Shown piece after piece: positions 31,789 through 39,899 of a stretch of DNA of 43,117 nt. Source of the stretch: Deltaproteobacteria bacterium (lineage in GTDB: Bacteria; Myxococcota; Myxococcia; Myxococcales; JAHFDP01); assembly GCA_023248955.1 (NCBI GenBank), contig JAHFDP010000017.1, positions 6,485 through 49,601 of the forward strand, written 5' to 3'. The notes beneath the pieces were generated by a model. The model had not been told where the DNA came from and did no database searches. It was given only the letters and a program-made list of their open reading frames with translations. How positions within the stretch are numbered: position 1 is the first letter of the stretch; the number at the start of each line of letters is the position of its first letter. A program made the position numbers and the translations under genes.

Positions 31789-33723
31789 GTGACAATTTTT
31801 TTTGGCGCCGCGGCGAGCGCTCTCTTGGCAGGATCGGTGGCGACGAACGATCGATCCATCGCTATTGCCAGAGACGAAATTGCCGCGGGCGATCCGGCGG
31901 CGGCGGCGAAAACGATCTGCCAACACGCCGACCCATCCGAAGTGTTGGGAGCCTACGCCCTTCTCTTTTGCGGGCAAGCCCTGCTCCATTCCGGCAAACC
32001 TTCCGCGGCTGTTCTCCCTCTCGAGAAGGCGCGAAAGCGAACCGATGATCCACCCGTCGCGCGGCGAGCGGCGGCGCTCCTGGTCGACGCGTATTACAAT
32101 GCAATGCAATGGAAATCCGCTGCCGCGCTGGCGGATTCTCTCCTCGCTGCGCATCCGCGGGCTGAAGCAGAGTTGATGTTGACCTCGGCACGCGCAACGT
32201 TGGCGGCCGGCGATGCGCGCAAAGCAAACGAGCGCTTTCTTGCGTTCTGGTTGCACCATCCTGAACATCCAGCGGCGGCCTGGTCACTCGATCAAATTGG
32301 CATCCTTCGCCATCGTCGCATTGCCGTCCGCGTGCCGACGTGGCCAGAGCTGCTCGATCGCGCACGGCGGCTCGACGCAGCAGGATTCGTCGCGGAGGCA
32401 CGCACGGAAGCGAGCACGATTCTAGCCGCCACGCAGGACGGTCCGACGCGGCTCGACTGCTTGATGCTCGTCGCCAACGAAACGTCGCTGACTGAAGTGT
32501 GGAACGCCAATGATGCATCGCGATCGCCCAGGGCTGGACTTCTCGTTGCACGCGCGATGGCACGACGTGACGACAGCGCCGGTGCCATCGCGCAGCTCGA
32601 CGAAATTTTGGCGCGCTATCCGAAAAGCCATGAGGCGGCGGAGGGTCAGCTGCTCGCCGCGGCGCTCACGCGCGAGATCGATCGCGCCGAGGCATTGCCG
32701 CGTTACGACGCGATCGCTGAGGCCTTCGTCCATCGACCAGAAGCCGACGAAGCGCTCTGGGCTAAGGCGTGGACGCTGCGAACGCTCGAGCGGACGGAAG
32801 AATCGGAGGTTGCGCTGGATGCGCTCGCCAGCCGGACGGAGGATCCGGAGCGGCGGGCGCAAGCGCTGTACTGGCGCGGGAAAGCGCTCGAGTCGGCTGC
32901 CGAAAACGGTGACGGCTTCTACGCGGCGCTCGTCACCGCCAAGCAAAACACCAACCCCACAGTGTCTAGCAAATTAGACACTTCGAGAATTCCACTGCCG
33001 TCGATTCCAGTTGCCGCGCCGCTTGCGTTGAAGCGCGCCGCCGCGCTCCTTGCGATCGGCCTCAAGACCGAGGCCGCGGAGGAGCTCGAGGACGTGCGTT
33101 CGACGTCATCTCTTTTGCCACTCCTGATCGTGCTCTACGAATCCGCGGATCGATTCGATCGCGCGATGCAGTTGGCGCAACGGGATCCCACGACTCTCGC
33201 ACGGCACGCTTATCCGCTGGCCTATGCGTCGACGCTCATTCCGGCCGCGCAGGGTGCGGGAGTTGATCCACTTTTTCTGCTCGCGCTGATGCGCAACGAA
33301 TCGGCGTTTCGTCCCGAGGTGCGATCGAATGCGGATGCGCGTGGGCTCATGCAGCTGCTTCCGACGACCGCGCAAAAGATCGCGGCCGCTCGAGGAGAAA
33401 CGGCACCGGATGCGTTGGAATTGGCGGAGCCGAAAACAGAGCTTCCGCTTGCGGCCTGGTACGTCGGACAACTGCTCAAGCGATTTCACGGGGACGTTGC
33501 GGTGGCGGCGGCGGCGTACAACGCGGGGCCGCGGGTGGTTGCGACGTGGGTCGTGGGAGGTGAAGCGCGGGACGAATGGATTGAAAATATTCCGTACCGG
33601 GAGACGAGACGGTACGTGAAGAGTGTGGTCGCGGCTTATGCGAATTACGTGAGAATTTACGGTGGGGCAGCGGTGAAATTGGAGGGGCGGCTGCTGAAGG
33701 CGGATTCGGGAATTGATTTTTAG
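31789..33723 (+). CDS. Soluble lytic murein transglycosylase (Slt70-like)
   Basis: 644 residues from GTG 31789. A short hydrophobic leader (TIFFGAAASALLAGSVA) suggests export. Residues ~30-470 are an alpha-helical superhelix of TPR-like repeats as in Slt70. The C-terminal SLT domain is at about 485-625: catalytic Glu504 in LLALMRNESAFRPE, then SNADARGLMQLLPTTA, AAAAYNAGPRVVATWV and IPYRETRRYVKSV. It cleaves MurNAc-GlcNAc bonds to form 1,6-anhydro ends during wall turnover. Upstream in-frame starts exist to 31597 but add sequence with no signal-peptide character and overlap the divergent gene. Confidence 0.92.
   Translation: MTIFFGAAASALLAGSVATNDRSIAIARDEIAAGDPAAAAKTICQHADPSEVLGAYALLFCGQALLHSGKPSAAVLPLEKARKRTDDPPVARRAAALLVDAYYNAMQWKSAAALADSLLAAHPRAEAELMLTSARATLAAGDARKANERFLAFWLHHPEHPAAAWSLDQIGILRHRRIAVRVPTWPELLDRARRLDAAGFVAEARTEASTILAATQDGPTRLDCLMLVANETSLTEVWNANDASRSPRAGLLVARAMARRDDSAGAIAQLDEILARYPKSHEAAEGQLLAAALTREIDRAEALPRYDAIAEAFVHRPEADEALWAKAWTLRTLERTEESEVALDALASRTEDPERRAQALYWRGKALESAAENGDGFYAALVTAKQNTNPTVSSKLDTSRIPLPSIPVAAPLALKRAAALLAIGLKTEAAEELEDVRSTSSLLPLLIVLYESADRFDRAMQLAQRDPTTLARHAYPLAYASTLIPAAQGAGVDPLFLLALMRNESAFRPEVRSNADARGLMQLLPTTAQKIAAARGETAPDALELAEPKTELPLAAWYVGQLLKRFHGDVAVAAAAYNAGPRVVATWVVGGEARDEWIENIPYRETRRYVKSVVAAYANYVRIYGGAAVKLEGRLLKADSGIDF
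32961..32982. repeat. Perfect 8-bp-arm inverted repeat inside the transglycosylase gene
   Basis: AGTGTCTA and TAGACACT are separated by GCAAAT. It is strikingly AT-rich within a GC-rich gene and falls in a low-complexity linker (NTNPTVSSKLDTSRIPLPS) of the protein. It may be a small inserted palindrome or a regulator-binding site. Confidence 0.45.
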
Positions 33724-33727
33724 TGCG

Positions 33728-33745
33728 GTGGACAAAGCCGTCCAC
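33728..33745. terminator. Possible bidirectional terminator hairpin
   Basis: GTGGAC-AAAGCC-GTCCAC forms a 6-bp stem with a 6-nt loop in the 30-bp gap between the convergent transglycosylase and RNase D genes. No U-tract follows on either strand, so intrinsic termination would be weak. Confidence 0.4.
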
Positions 33746-33753
33746 GTTCACAG

Positions 33754-34887
33754 CTACGAAGTTGCGGAGAGCGCGGCCAGGATCGCGGTGGCGTAGGTTT
33801 CCACGCGGTAGCGGTCCATCCCATCGACCGACTGCAGTTGCTCCGCGCTCGTCGGAAACACGCGCGCGACCGCCATCAGCGTCGCGTTGGGAAGAATCAC
33901 CTGCACCTCGACAGCACGTTCAGCGGCGACCTTTTTCCGCCAGGCGCGCAGTTTTTCGAAACGCTCCAGCACTTCCTGCGGCGGCGGCGGGAGCGGAGTT
34001 GGCCACGCTTCTTCAGGCGCGGCCTCGCCCGCAGCGACGGCGGCGAGCAACTCCGTTGCAAATCGGCGCGCCAGCGCAGGCGGAAAACGCCGCACGGATT
34101 CCAATGCAGTCTGCGTTTGCGGCCGCGCGCGCGCCAATTCGAGAAGCGATTCGTCGCTGACGACTTTGAAGAGCGGACGATCAATTTTTCGCGCGATCAC
34201 TTCACGTGCGGCAACGAGGGCTTTGAGCACTGCCCGTTCCCGTGTCGTTAGCGCCTTCGCTTGCGCGATGCGGGTCCACGCTTGCGGATCGACTTCACGT
34301 GGCCGCGCGCTCTTGGTCGTCAGGCGCGCAAACTCCGCTTCCGCTTCCACGAGTCGATTTTTGGCGACCAACTCCGCGTGCAGCACGTCACGCAGCGCCA
34401 GCAGATGCCGCGCATCGCTAAACGCGTACGTGAGTTGCGAAGCGCTGAGCGGTCGGCGGCCCCAGTCGGACCGCTGCTCGTCTTTCGACAACTCGATTCC
34501 GAGCAATTCCTTCGCCAGCGTCTGCAAACCCACGCCAGTGCGGCCCAAAATTTTGGCGGCGGCCATGGTGTCGAAAATGCGGCCGAACGAAAAATCGAAA
34601 TCGCGGCGCAGCCCAACGACGTCGCCTTCGGCCGCGTGAAAAACCGCCATTCGCCCGGGATCCGAAAAACGTGGCGCGAGAATGCGCAGATCGGTTGCCA
34701 ACGGATCGATGACGTAGTCCGCGCTCGGCGTGGAGAGTTGAACCAGACACACGCGCTCGGTGTAGGCGTGAAAGCTGTTCGATTCCGTGTCGGCCGCAAA
34801 GAGCGGCTCCACCGCAAGCGTCTCGGCCAACGCCTGCAGCGCCGAGTCGGTCTCGATGTAGATCTGCCTTCGGTCCACGTTGCTCAC
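33754..34887 (-). CDS. rnd: Ribonuclease D-type 3'-5' exonuclease
   Basis: 377 residues from GTG 34887, which overlaps the psuG stop (GTGA). The DEDDy exonuclease domain is at about 10-175: DxE in FAADTESNSFHAYTER, the middle Asp in FHAAEGDVVGLRRDFDF, and the Tyr/Asp pair in LTYAFSDARHLLAL. An HRDC domain follows (about 205-280: RERAVLKALVAAREVIARK) and a second HRDC-like region is near the C-terminus. It trims 3' ends of tRNA precursors and other RNAs. The frame is open for 89 codons upstream, but that sequence is antisense to psuG and not protein-like. Last gene of the four-gene chain that begins at 38616. Confidence 0.94.
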   Translation of the reverse strand: MSNVDRRQIYIETDSALQALAETLAVEPLFAADTESNSFHAYTERVCLVQLSTPSADYVIDPLATDLRILAPRFSDPGRMAVFHAAEGDVVGLRRDFDFSFGRIFDTMAAAKILGRTGVGLQTLAKELLGIELSKDEQRSDWGRRPLSASQLTYAFSDARHLLALRDVLHAELVAKNRLVEAEAEFARLTTKSARPREVDPQAWTRIAQAKALTTRERAVLKALVAAREVIARKIDRPLFKVVSDESLLELARARPQTQTALESVRRFPPALARRFATELLAAVAAGEAAPEEAWPTPLPPPPQEVLERFEKLRAWRKKVAAERAVEVQVILPNATLMAVARVFPTSAEQLQSVDGMDRYRVETYATAILAALSATS

Positions 34888-35807
34888 GCTGAGGCGAGAA
34901 GGCAGGCCAACCGCGCCGCCGCTCGGGCGTTGCTTTCTAACACGGCCACGTTGGTTTGCAGCGTACGGCCAGCGGCGCGCGCGGCCACTTCCTTGAGAAG
35001 ATATGGCGTGACCGCGGCGCCACGAATGCCTTCGCGGCTCGCCGACGCAAGGGCCGATTCGATCGCTTCTTCGACCAGCGTTCGAGGCAACGCCACTTCG
35101 CTGGGAACGGGATTGGCCACCAGCGCGCCGCCCGTTTGAGCGATTGGGCCCCAACGCAGCAGCAGCGCGGCGGCCGTTTCCTCGAGAGAAACGTTCGCGA
35201 TCGGCAAACCACTTTCGTTGTGGAAGAAGGCCGGCACTTGCGAGACACCGAGACCAAACAGCGGCACGCCGAGCGTCTCCAGCGTTTCCATGGTTGATAA
35301 AAGATCAAGAATAGATTTCGCGCCCGCGCAGACGACAGCGGTCTTCGTGGCGGCCATTTCCGCGAGATCCGCGGAGACGTCCAACGGCTCCAGCGCGGAG
35401 AGTCGGCGGTGAACACCCCCAATTCCCCCAGTAGCGAAGACGCGAATGCCCGCCAATCGGCAAGCCACGAGCGTTCCCGAAACAGTGGTTCCCGCATTCT
35501 CCCCGCGCGCGCAAATCAGCGCGAGCTCGCGCGCGCCGGCTTTGGCCACCGCACCCGTGCGCGCGAGGTCCGCAAGCCGCTCCACTTCGTGCGGCGTCGC
35601 ACCCACCCTGAGCTGGCCGTTCAACACGGCCACCGTCGCCGGCACCGCACCCGCTTGACGAATCGCCGTTTCGCAAAGCGCCGCGGCTCGTACATTGTGT
35701 GGTGCCGGAAGTCCCTGCGCGACAACGCTCGTCTCCAGCGCAACGACCGCCCGATTTTCCGCGAGCGCGGTTCGAACTTCCTCAGCGATGAAAAATGCGC
35801 TGCTCAA
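34884..35807 (-). CDS. psuG: Pseudouridine-5'-phosphate glycosidase
   Basis: 307 residues, the family's usual length. PsuG reversibly splits pseudouridine 5'-phosphate into uracil and ribose 5-phosphate. Conserved blocks are visible: VVALETSVVAQGLPAPHNVR, VGATPHEVERL, TVSGTLVACRLAGIRVFATG, GGIGGVHR, CAGAKSILDLLSTMETLETL, GVSQVPAFFHNESGLP and the end GIRGAAVTPYLLKEVA. No PsuK kinase is adjacent. The start overlaps the FadL-like stop (ATGA) and the stop overlaps the RNase D start, so a nucleotide-salvage enzyme is coupled to an RNA-degrading one (inference of a shared RNA-turnover role). Confidence 0.95.
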   Translation of the reverse strand: MSSAFFIAEEVRTALAENRAVVALETSVVAQGLPAPHNVRAAALCETAIRQAGAVPATVAVLNGQLRVGATPHEVERLADLARTGAVAKAGARELALICARGENAGTTVSGTLVACRLAGIRVFATGGIGGVHRRLSALEPLDVSADLAEMAATKTAVVCAGAKSILDLLSTMETLETLGVPLFGLGVSQVPAFFHNESGLPIANVSLEETAAALLLRWGPIAQTGGALVANPVPSEVALPRTLVEEAIESALASASREGIRGAAVTPYLLKEVAARAAGRTLQTNVAVLESNARAAARLACLLASA

Positions 35808-37141
35808 AACGCGTAGTGAACCATCGCCGCAGCGTTGAGCACCCCGCCACCGAAGCTATACCCACCGAGCGGATCGATGGGCGACTCTTTGCTCACATGC
35901 CGCGTTCGCGCCGCCAAATACTCCACGCCGATCGAAGCGGTAATCGGTCGCGCGAAAATCTCGAGCGGATCGGAAAAGCTGTAGTCCGCGCCGCCACCGA
36001 ACGTGAAGGTCATGTTGTCCAAATAGTTCGTGGTGGAAACCTGATCGGGAACCGGACTCGGCCGCCATCCCACGCCCGCACGCAGTTGCCACTCGGCGGA
36101 GAGTTGCCACCGTGTTGAAGCACGCGCGACGATGATGTCCGAAAATCCCATCGGCGCATCTTTCGAGTCGAACGCCAGTTGATCGGCAAGCCCCAACTTC
36201 GTCAGCACGTCGCCACCGAGTCGGCTGCTCACGATCAGCTGATCATTCGGCATGCGGCTCCACATCTCGTAAGCAAGGTCGAGATCGATCCAGAACGAAT
36301 CCGTGAGGGCGTAAGCGCCGGCGAGATTGAAGATGTGCGGCGTCCAGTGTGCGATGCCGTGAATGTCGAGTTGCAACGAGCCGACGTCGCCCATGTCGAT
36401 GGTGGCCGGCAACGTGTATGCGATCTTGAGCTCACCGCGCCACTCGAATCCGATTTGCGCGTGCGGCAACCGCACCAGCCACGACACCACCGGCGCTGCC
36501 GCGCTGTTGAAATCCATGTTGAGCTCGCGGCGTGTAAACCGCTTGTCGAAGATTTCCATGCCCACGTTCACGGAGCCGGTTTCGGCGACGAGGGTCTGCA
36601 CGCCGCCACTCACCGAAAGCATTTCGTTCACGCTCACGGCCAGCGAAGCGAGGACCGCCAAACGATCGGGCCGCGACTGGTACATGAAAAATTGCGGCTC
36701 AGTTCCATCGAGCGACTGCATGCGCACCAGCGTGTTCATCGGCAAATTCGCCACCACCGAAAGCGCCGCGCGATCGTTCACTTTGCCGCCAAGCGGCAAT
36801 ACCGCGGCGATCGCCATCTGGCCGACACCGCCGGGCAGATGTTTGCATGGCGCTCCGGAAGTCGCGCTACACGGAGAGATGGCCTTGTTTCCCGGATCAG
36901 ACTCGACCGAGAAAAAGGGCACGCCGTAGGAGAGGCCAAGTCCGAGCAGCCGATCGTGTCCGCCAACCGATGCCGACGGATTGTAGTAGGCGCCGGTCAG
37001 CGGATCGGCGAGCGCAGTCAATCCTCCCGCGGCGGCCACACCCGAGGCACCGAATCCGTAAACGTCGAGCGGACTCGCTGCTCCCGGAGACGCCGCCAAA
37101 AGGAAAAATGTAATCGTCCGAAACGCGCAGCGCATCGTCAC
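35804..37141 (-). CDS. FadL/OmpP1-like outer-membrane protein
   Basis: 445 residues. The signal peptide ends near PGAAS|PLD. The mature start (DVYGFGASGVAAAGGLTALA, then DPLTGAYYNPSAS) is the FadL/TodX N-terminal hatch pattern. Long amphipathic strands follow, with a terminal aromatic strand ending AMVHYAF. FadL-type barrels import hydrophobic compounds. The GTG start sits within the preceding lipoprotein's stop (GTGA), so the two are likely made together. An ATG at 37135 is an alternative start. Confidence 0.86.
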   Translation of the reverse strand: MTMRCAFRTITFFLLAASPGAASPLDVYGFGASGVAAAGGLTALADPLTGAYYNPSASVGGHDRLLGLGLSYGVPFFSVESDPGNKAISPCSATSGAPCKHLPGGVGQMAIAAVLPLGGKVNDRAALSVVANLPMNTLVRMQSLDGTEPQFFMYQSRPDRLAVLASLAVSVNEMLSVSGGVQTLVAETGSVNVGMEIFDKRFTRRELNMDFNSAAAPVVSWLVRLPHAQIGFEWRGELKIAYTLPATIDMGDVGSLQLDIHGIAHWTPHIFNLAGAYALTDSFWIDLDLAYEMWSRMPNDQLIVSSRLGGDVLTKLGLADQLAFDSKDAPMGFSDIIVARASTRWQLSAEWQLRAGVGWRPSPVPDQVSTTNYLDNMTFTFGGGADYSFSDPLEIFARPITASIGVEYLAARTRHVSKESPIDPLGGYSFGGGVLNAAAMVHYAF

Positions 37142-38616
37142 AGAGCCCCCTGCTTGCAGCCGTACAAAAGATTGTCCGCGAGCGTGAGGAACTCGATCAT
37201 CACACCCCGATCGATGAGCGTCTCCACCACCGGGAGCCCAGTCGGCAAAAGATTTTTGTCGAGCGACTTCTGCACCAGCCGGCTAATCGCGTCGACCGCG
37301 CGATCGTCGTCCGGATTGTTGACCGATCGCAAAATGTTGACGGTCATGCGCGCCAACCCGCCTTGCGAATCTTCCTTCCAATAGCTCGAAATCGCATCGA
37401 CCAATTCAAGCGCCAGCGCGGCTTGGTCCGACGACTCGGTCTGCGTGAGATCGTAAATCGCCCCCGGAATGTCGCCGTTCTTATCGACGGTCAGCATGCA
37501 GTTGAGCTGCGCCTGAATGTGGCGAAGCATGTCCGGGCCAACTTTCGTGGCGAACGTGGCGCGCGCCGCCGCGACCAACGTTTTGAGATCGGACTCCAGA
37601 CTCGATCCAGGATATTTTTTCTCGATGAAGGGATAGACGACGTTGGTCATCAGGCCCTCGATGGAATCAAAGAGCTTGCCGGTGTCGCGTGGATCTTGCT
37701 CGATGATGATCTTGGTGAGCAGCTGCGCCAATTGAATAAACGCGTCGCGCGAAACCAATACTGTGTTGTCCTTGCTCGTCGTGAAGTCGCCGAGAAAACG
37801 GTTGAGATCGGGATCGGCGAGCACATTGTGCACGGCCGTGAGTTGAAGCGCCGCCAGCTGCGGCGTCTGCGAGATCAAGAGATCCTCGGCCAAACCGTAG
37901 AAGTGGTGTGGATCGCAAACGCTGTTCGGACCGGTGTTCTGCGCCATCAGCCGCAACACCGCGCCGAGATCGTCGTAGTGCGGCCCCGTTTCTCCCGGCA
38001 ATTTTCCTTCAAAGTAGCGCAAAATCTTGACCGTCAGCGGCCGCAGTTTGTCGAGAATATTTCGCGCGGAATCTTGCTTGAGCGAAAGATCCAGCGCGCG
38101 GCGCGTTTCGCAGAGGCGATTCAAATTGCAACGGCCGGGCTCCGCGTTGGGGCCGTGGTCGGAACAAGTCGTGTCTTCGGCGCGTCGCGAGGCCGTTTTG
38201 AGATCCAGACAACCCCTGCTGTCGGCGATGCAACCCGGATCCGAATCGCTGCACTCGGGGGCGTCATTGGCGAAGAGGCGCAGACCGTAAAACGCGAGAT
38301 CGAGCACATTCGGCAGCGGCGCGCCCTCGATGGCATTTTCTTCGCCCAAGGCCGCCACCACGGTGCGCAGCGGTGCAAGATCGCCCTGGTCCAGCAACAA
38401 GAAAAAGTGGGGCAGAAGGCGACGCAAGTTGCACGCGCCCGCCGGGGTCTCTTCGCCCGCAGGCGCTGCCGTTCCTTCCCCGCCACAGAAAAGCGCGCCA
38501 GCGCCCGACTGTGAATCACGACAGGCATCGGAAGCGCAGGCGCCAAACAAGGACAACAGCGCCATAGTCAGCAGGACATGGCGAGCGAACGAGCGGCGAG
38601 GTTTGGCGTTCCGCAT
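37138..38616 (-). CDS. Large lipoprotein paired with the FadL-like barrel
   Basis: 492 residues from ATG 38616. The signal peptide ends in the lipobox LFGAC. The N-terminal ~150 residues have paired cysteines (CNLRRLL, CSDSDPGCIADSRGC, CSDHGPNAEPGRCNLNRLC). The rest is helical, with HEAT-like hydrophobic spacing (LAALQLTAVHNVLADPDLNR, AFIQLAQLLTKIIIEQDPRD, RAVDAISRLVQKSLDKNL). I recognise no family. First gene of the chain lipoprotein / FadL-like / psuG / rnd, with every junction overlapping by 4 nt. An upstream in-frame start at 38748 gives no signal peptide. Confidence 0.8.
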   Translation of the reverse strand: MRNAKPRRSFARHVLLTMALLSLFGACASDACRDSQSGAGALFCGGEGTAAPAGEETPAGACNLRRLLPHFFLLLDQGDLAPLRTVVAALGEENAIEGAPLPNVLDLAFYGLRLFANDAPECSDSDPGCIADSRGCLDLKTASRRAEDTTCSDHGPNAEPGRCNLNRLCETRRALDLSLKQDSARNILDKLRPLTVKILRYFEGKLPGETGPHYDDLGAVLRLMAQNTGPNSVCDPHHFYGLAEDLLISQTPQLAALQLTAVHNVLADPDLNRFLGDFTTSKDNTVLVSRDAFIQLAQLLTKIIIEQDPRDTGKLFDSIEGLMTNVVYPFIEKKYPGSSLESDLKTLVAAARATFATKVGPDMLRHIQAQLNCMLTVDKNGDIPGAIYDLTQTESSDQAALALELVDAISSYWKEDSQGGLARMTVNILRSVNNPDDDRAVDAISRLVQKSLDKNLLPTGLPVVETLIDRGVMIEFLTLADNLLYGCKQGAL

Positions 38617-38623
38617 GGCGCGG

Positions 38624-38629
38624 ACTCTA
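38624..38629 (-). promoter_or_regulatory. Candidate -10 of a leaderless lipoprotein transcript
   Basis: On the minus strand TAGAGT is followed by 7 nt and the ATG at 38616, with no ribosome-binding site. It is a partial match to TATAAT and fits the TANNNT-N6/7-start pattern. Confidence 0.33.
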
Positions 38630-38690
38630 CTGGCGATGCGCGTGGCGAGAAGTTCCCACAGTGTTAGGTGCGTGCTATCGAACGTCGCCC

Positions 38691-39899
38691 ATGTCGCCTG
38701 CCGAGCAAAAGCGCTGCGCGAGCTGTGGTGATGACTCGTTTGAGACACGGCGCGCGCCGCTCCTTCAAAAACCGATTGGTACTTTTGCGCTTGGGCTCAC
38801 CGTGTCGATCGCCGCGCTTTCCCTCTTGGCGCTGCAACCGCGCGGCACCACGGCGGCATCGCACGCGGCGATCGCAGCCACGGCGCTCACTTTCGCCGCA
38901 CTTCTCATTTTGTTGATTTTGCGCACCGCCGTGCAGCGCTGCCAGGCGTGCGGCTATCGCGCGATTTCAGATCCCCCTTCTCTCGCCAGCGCCTCCGGTG
39001 TTCACGCGTTGGCCTTCGCCGCGCATCGGCCTGCGTTTCGACTTTTCGCCGTTTGTCTGGCGCTCTTTCTCACCGCCGGCGCCGCCGCGCAGACCGCCAA
39101 CATTCCCTGGGGCCTCTGGTACACGGAGGCGTTTCTCTTTTTCGCACCGGCCGCGCTCGCCGCACGTCTGGCGGGACTTTCCGCCCGCCGCTTTCTGCGT
39201 TTCGAGTGGCCCGGTGCACTGACGCTCGTTGCCGCCGCGCTCTTGGCGTTGGCCAACTTTCCTCTGGTCAATCTCCTCGTGCTGCTGTCGCATCGCGCGT
39301 TCGCGGCCATCGGTTGGCAGGATGTCGTCGAACGATCGAACGTGGCTGTGAAACTTTTGCGCGATCTCTCCGGCGCGCAGGCGGTCATCGCCGTGGCCGC
39401 CGTTTCCATCGCCGCACCGCTCGGGGAGGAGACGCTCTTTCGCGGCTATCTCCTGACGACGTTGCGCGCACGCCTCGGCGACAAGTGGGCCATCGCCACC
39501 GTGGCCGTGCTCTTTGCCGCGCTGCATCTCGACCTGGTCAACTTCGTCGGGCTCGTCGAGTTGGCCGTGCTCTTCGCGGTGATTTCGCTTCGCGCGCGAT
39601 CGCTGTGGCCCGCCATCGTCGCGCATGGCGTCCACAATTTTTCGTCGAGCTTGGTGCTCTACTTTTCGAACGATCCCGAGGTCGACCCACCCATGTCCGA
39701 GGCCTTGGGTTGGGCCGCGCTGGGTGCCGTGGCATTCGTGGCGTGTATTGCTTTGTATCGCTTTGCAACACAAACGCGATCGGTCCAACACGCGGCGCCG
39801 GTCCAGGTGGAGGGAAGTCGCGGAGCGTGGCGGATGACCATTGGCGTGAGCGTAACCGCGCTGGTGCTGCTCGGCGTGCTTTGGGCCACGAGGCGTTAG
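38691..39899 (+). CDS. CPBP (CAAX/Abi) family intramembrane protease
   Basis: 402 residues from ATG 38691. An N-terminal CASCG knuckle (about 9-13) and a later CQACG after two membrane helices could form a split zinc ribbon facing the cytoplasm. About eight to ten membrane helices follow. The CPBP catalytic motifs are present in order: APLGEETLFRGYLLTTLR (EExxxR), VLFAALHLDLVNF (FxxxH) and VAHGVHNFSSSLV (HxxxN/D). Bacterial members cleave membrane or prenylated proteins or act in bacteriocin self-immunity; the substrate is unknown. A GTG at 38661 is an alternative start. The stop overlaps the convergent PHP gene's stop by 3 nt (39897-39899 with 39896-39898 on the other strand). Confidence 0.88.
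   Translation: MSPAEQKRCASCGDDSFETRRAPLLQKPIGTFALGLTVSIAALSLLALQPRGTTAASHAAIAATALTFAALLILLILRTAVQRCQACGYRAISDPPSLASASGVHALAFAAHRPAFRLFAVCLALFLTAGAAAQTANIPWGLWYTEAFLFFAPAALAARLAGLSARRFLRFEWPGALTLVAAALLALANFPLVNLLVLLSHRAFAAIGWQDVVERSNVAVKLLRDLSGAQAVIAVAAVSIAAPLGEETLFRGYLLTTLRARLGDKWAIATVAVLFAALHLDLVNFVGLVELAVLFAVISLRARSLWPAIVAHGVHNFSSSLVLYFSNDPEVDPPMSEALGWAALGAVAFVACIALYRFATQTRSVQHAAPVQVEGSRGAWRMTIGVSVTALVLLGVLWATRR

Noticed and set aside
36179-38514. Long plus-strand frames opposite the FadL-like and lipoprotein genes
   Set aside because: Arg/His/Gln-biased shadow translations without domains; the minus-strand genes have signal peptides and coupled starts.
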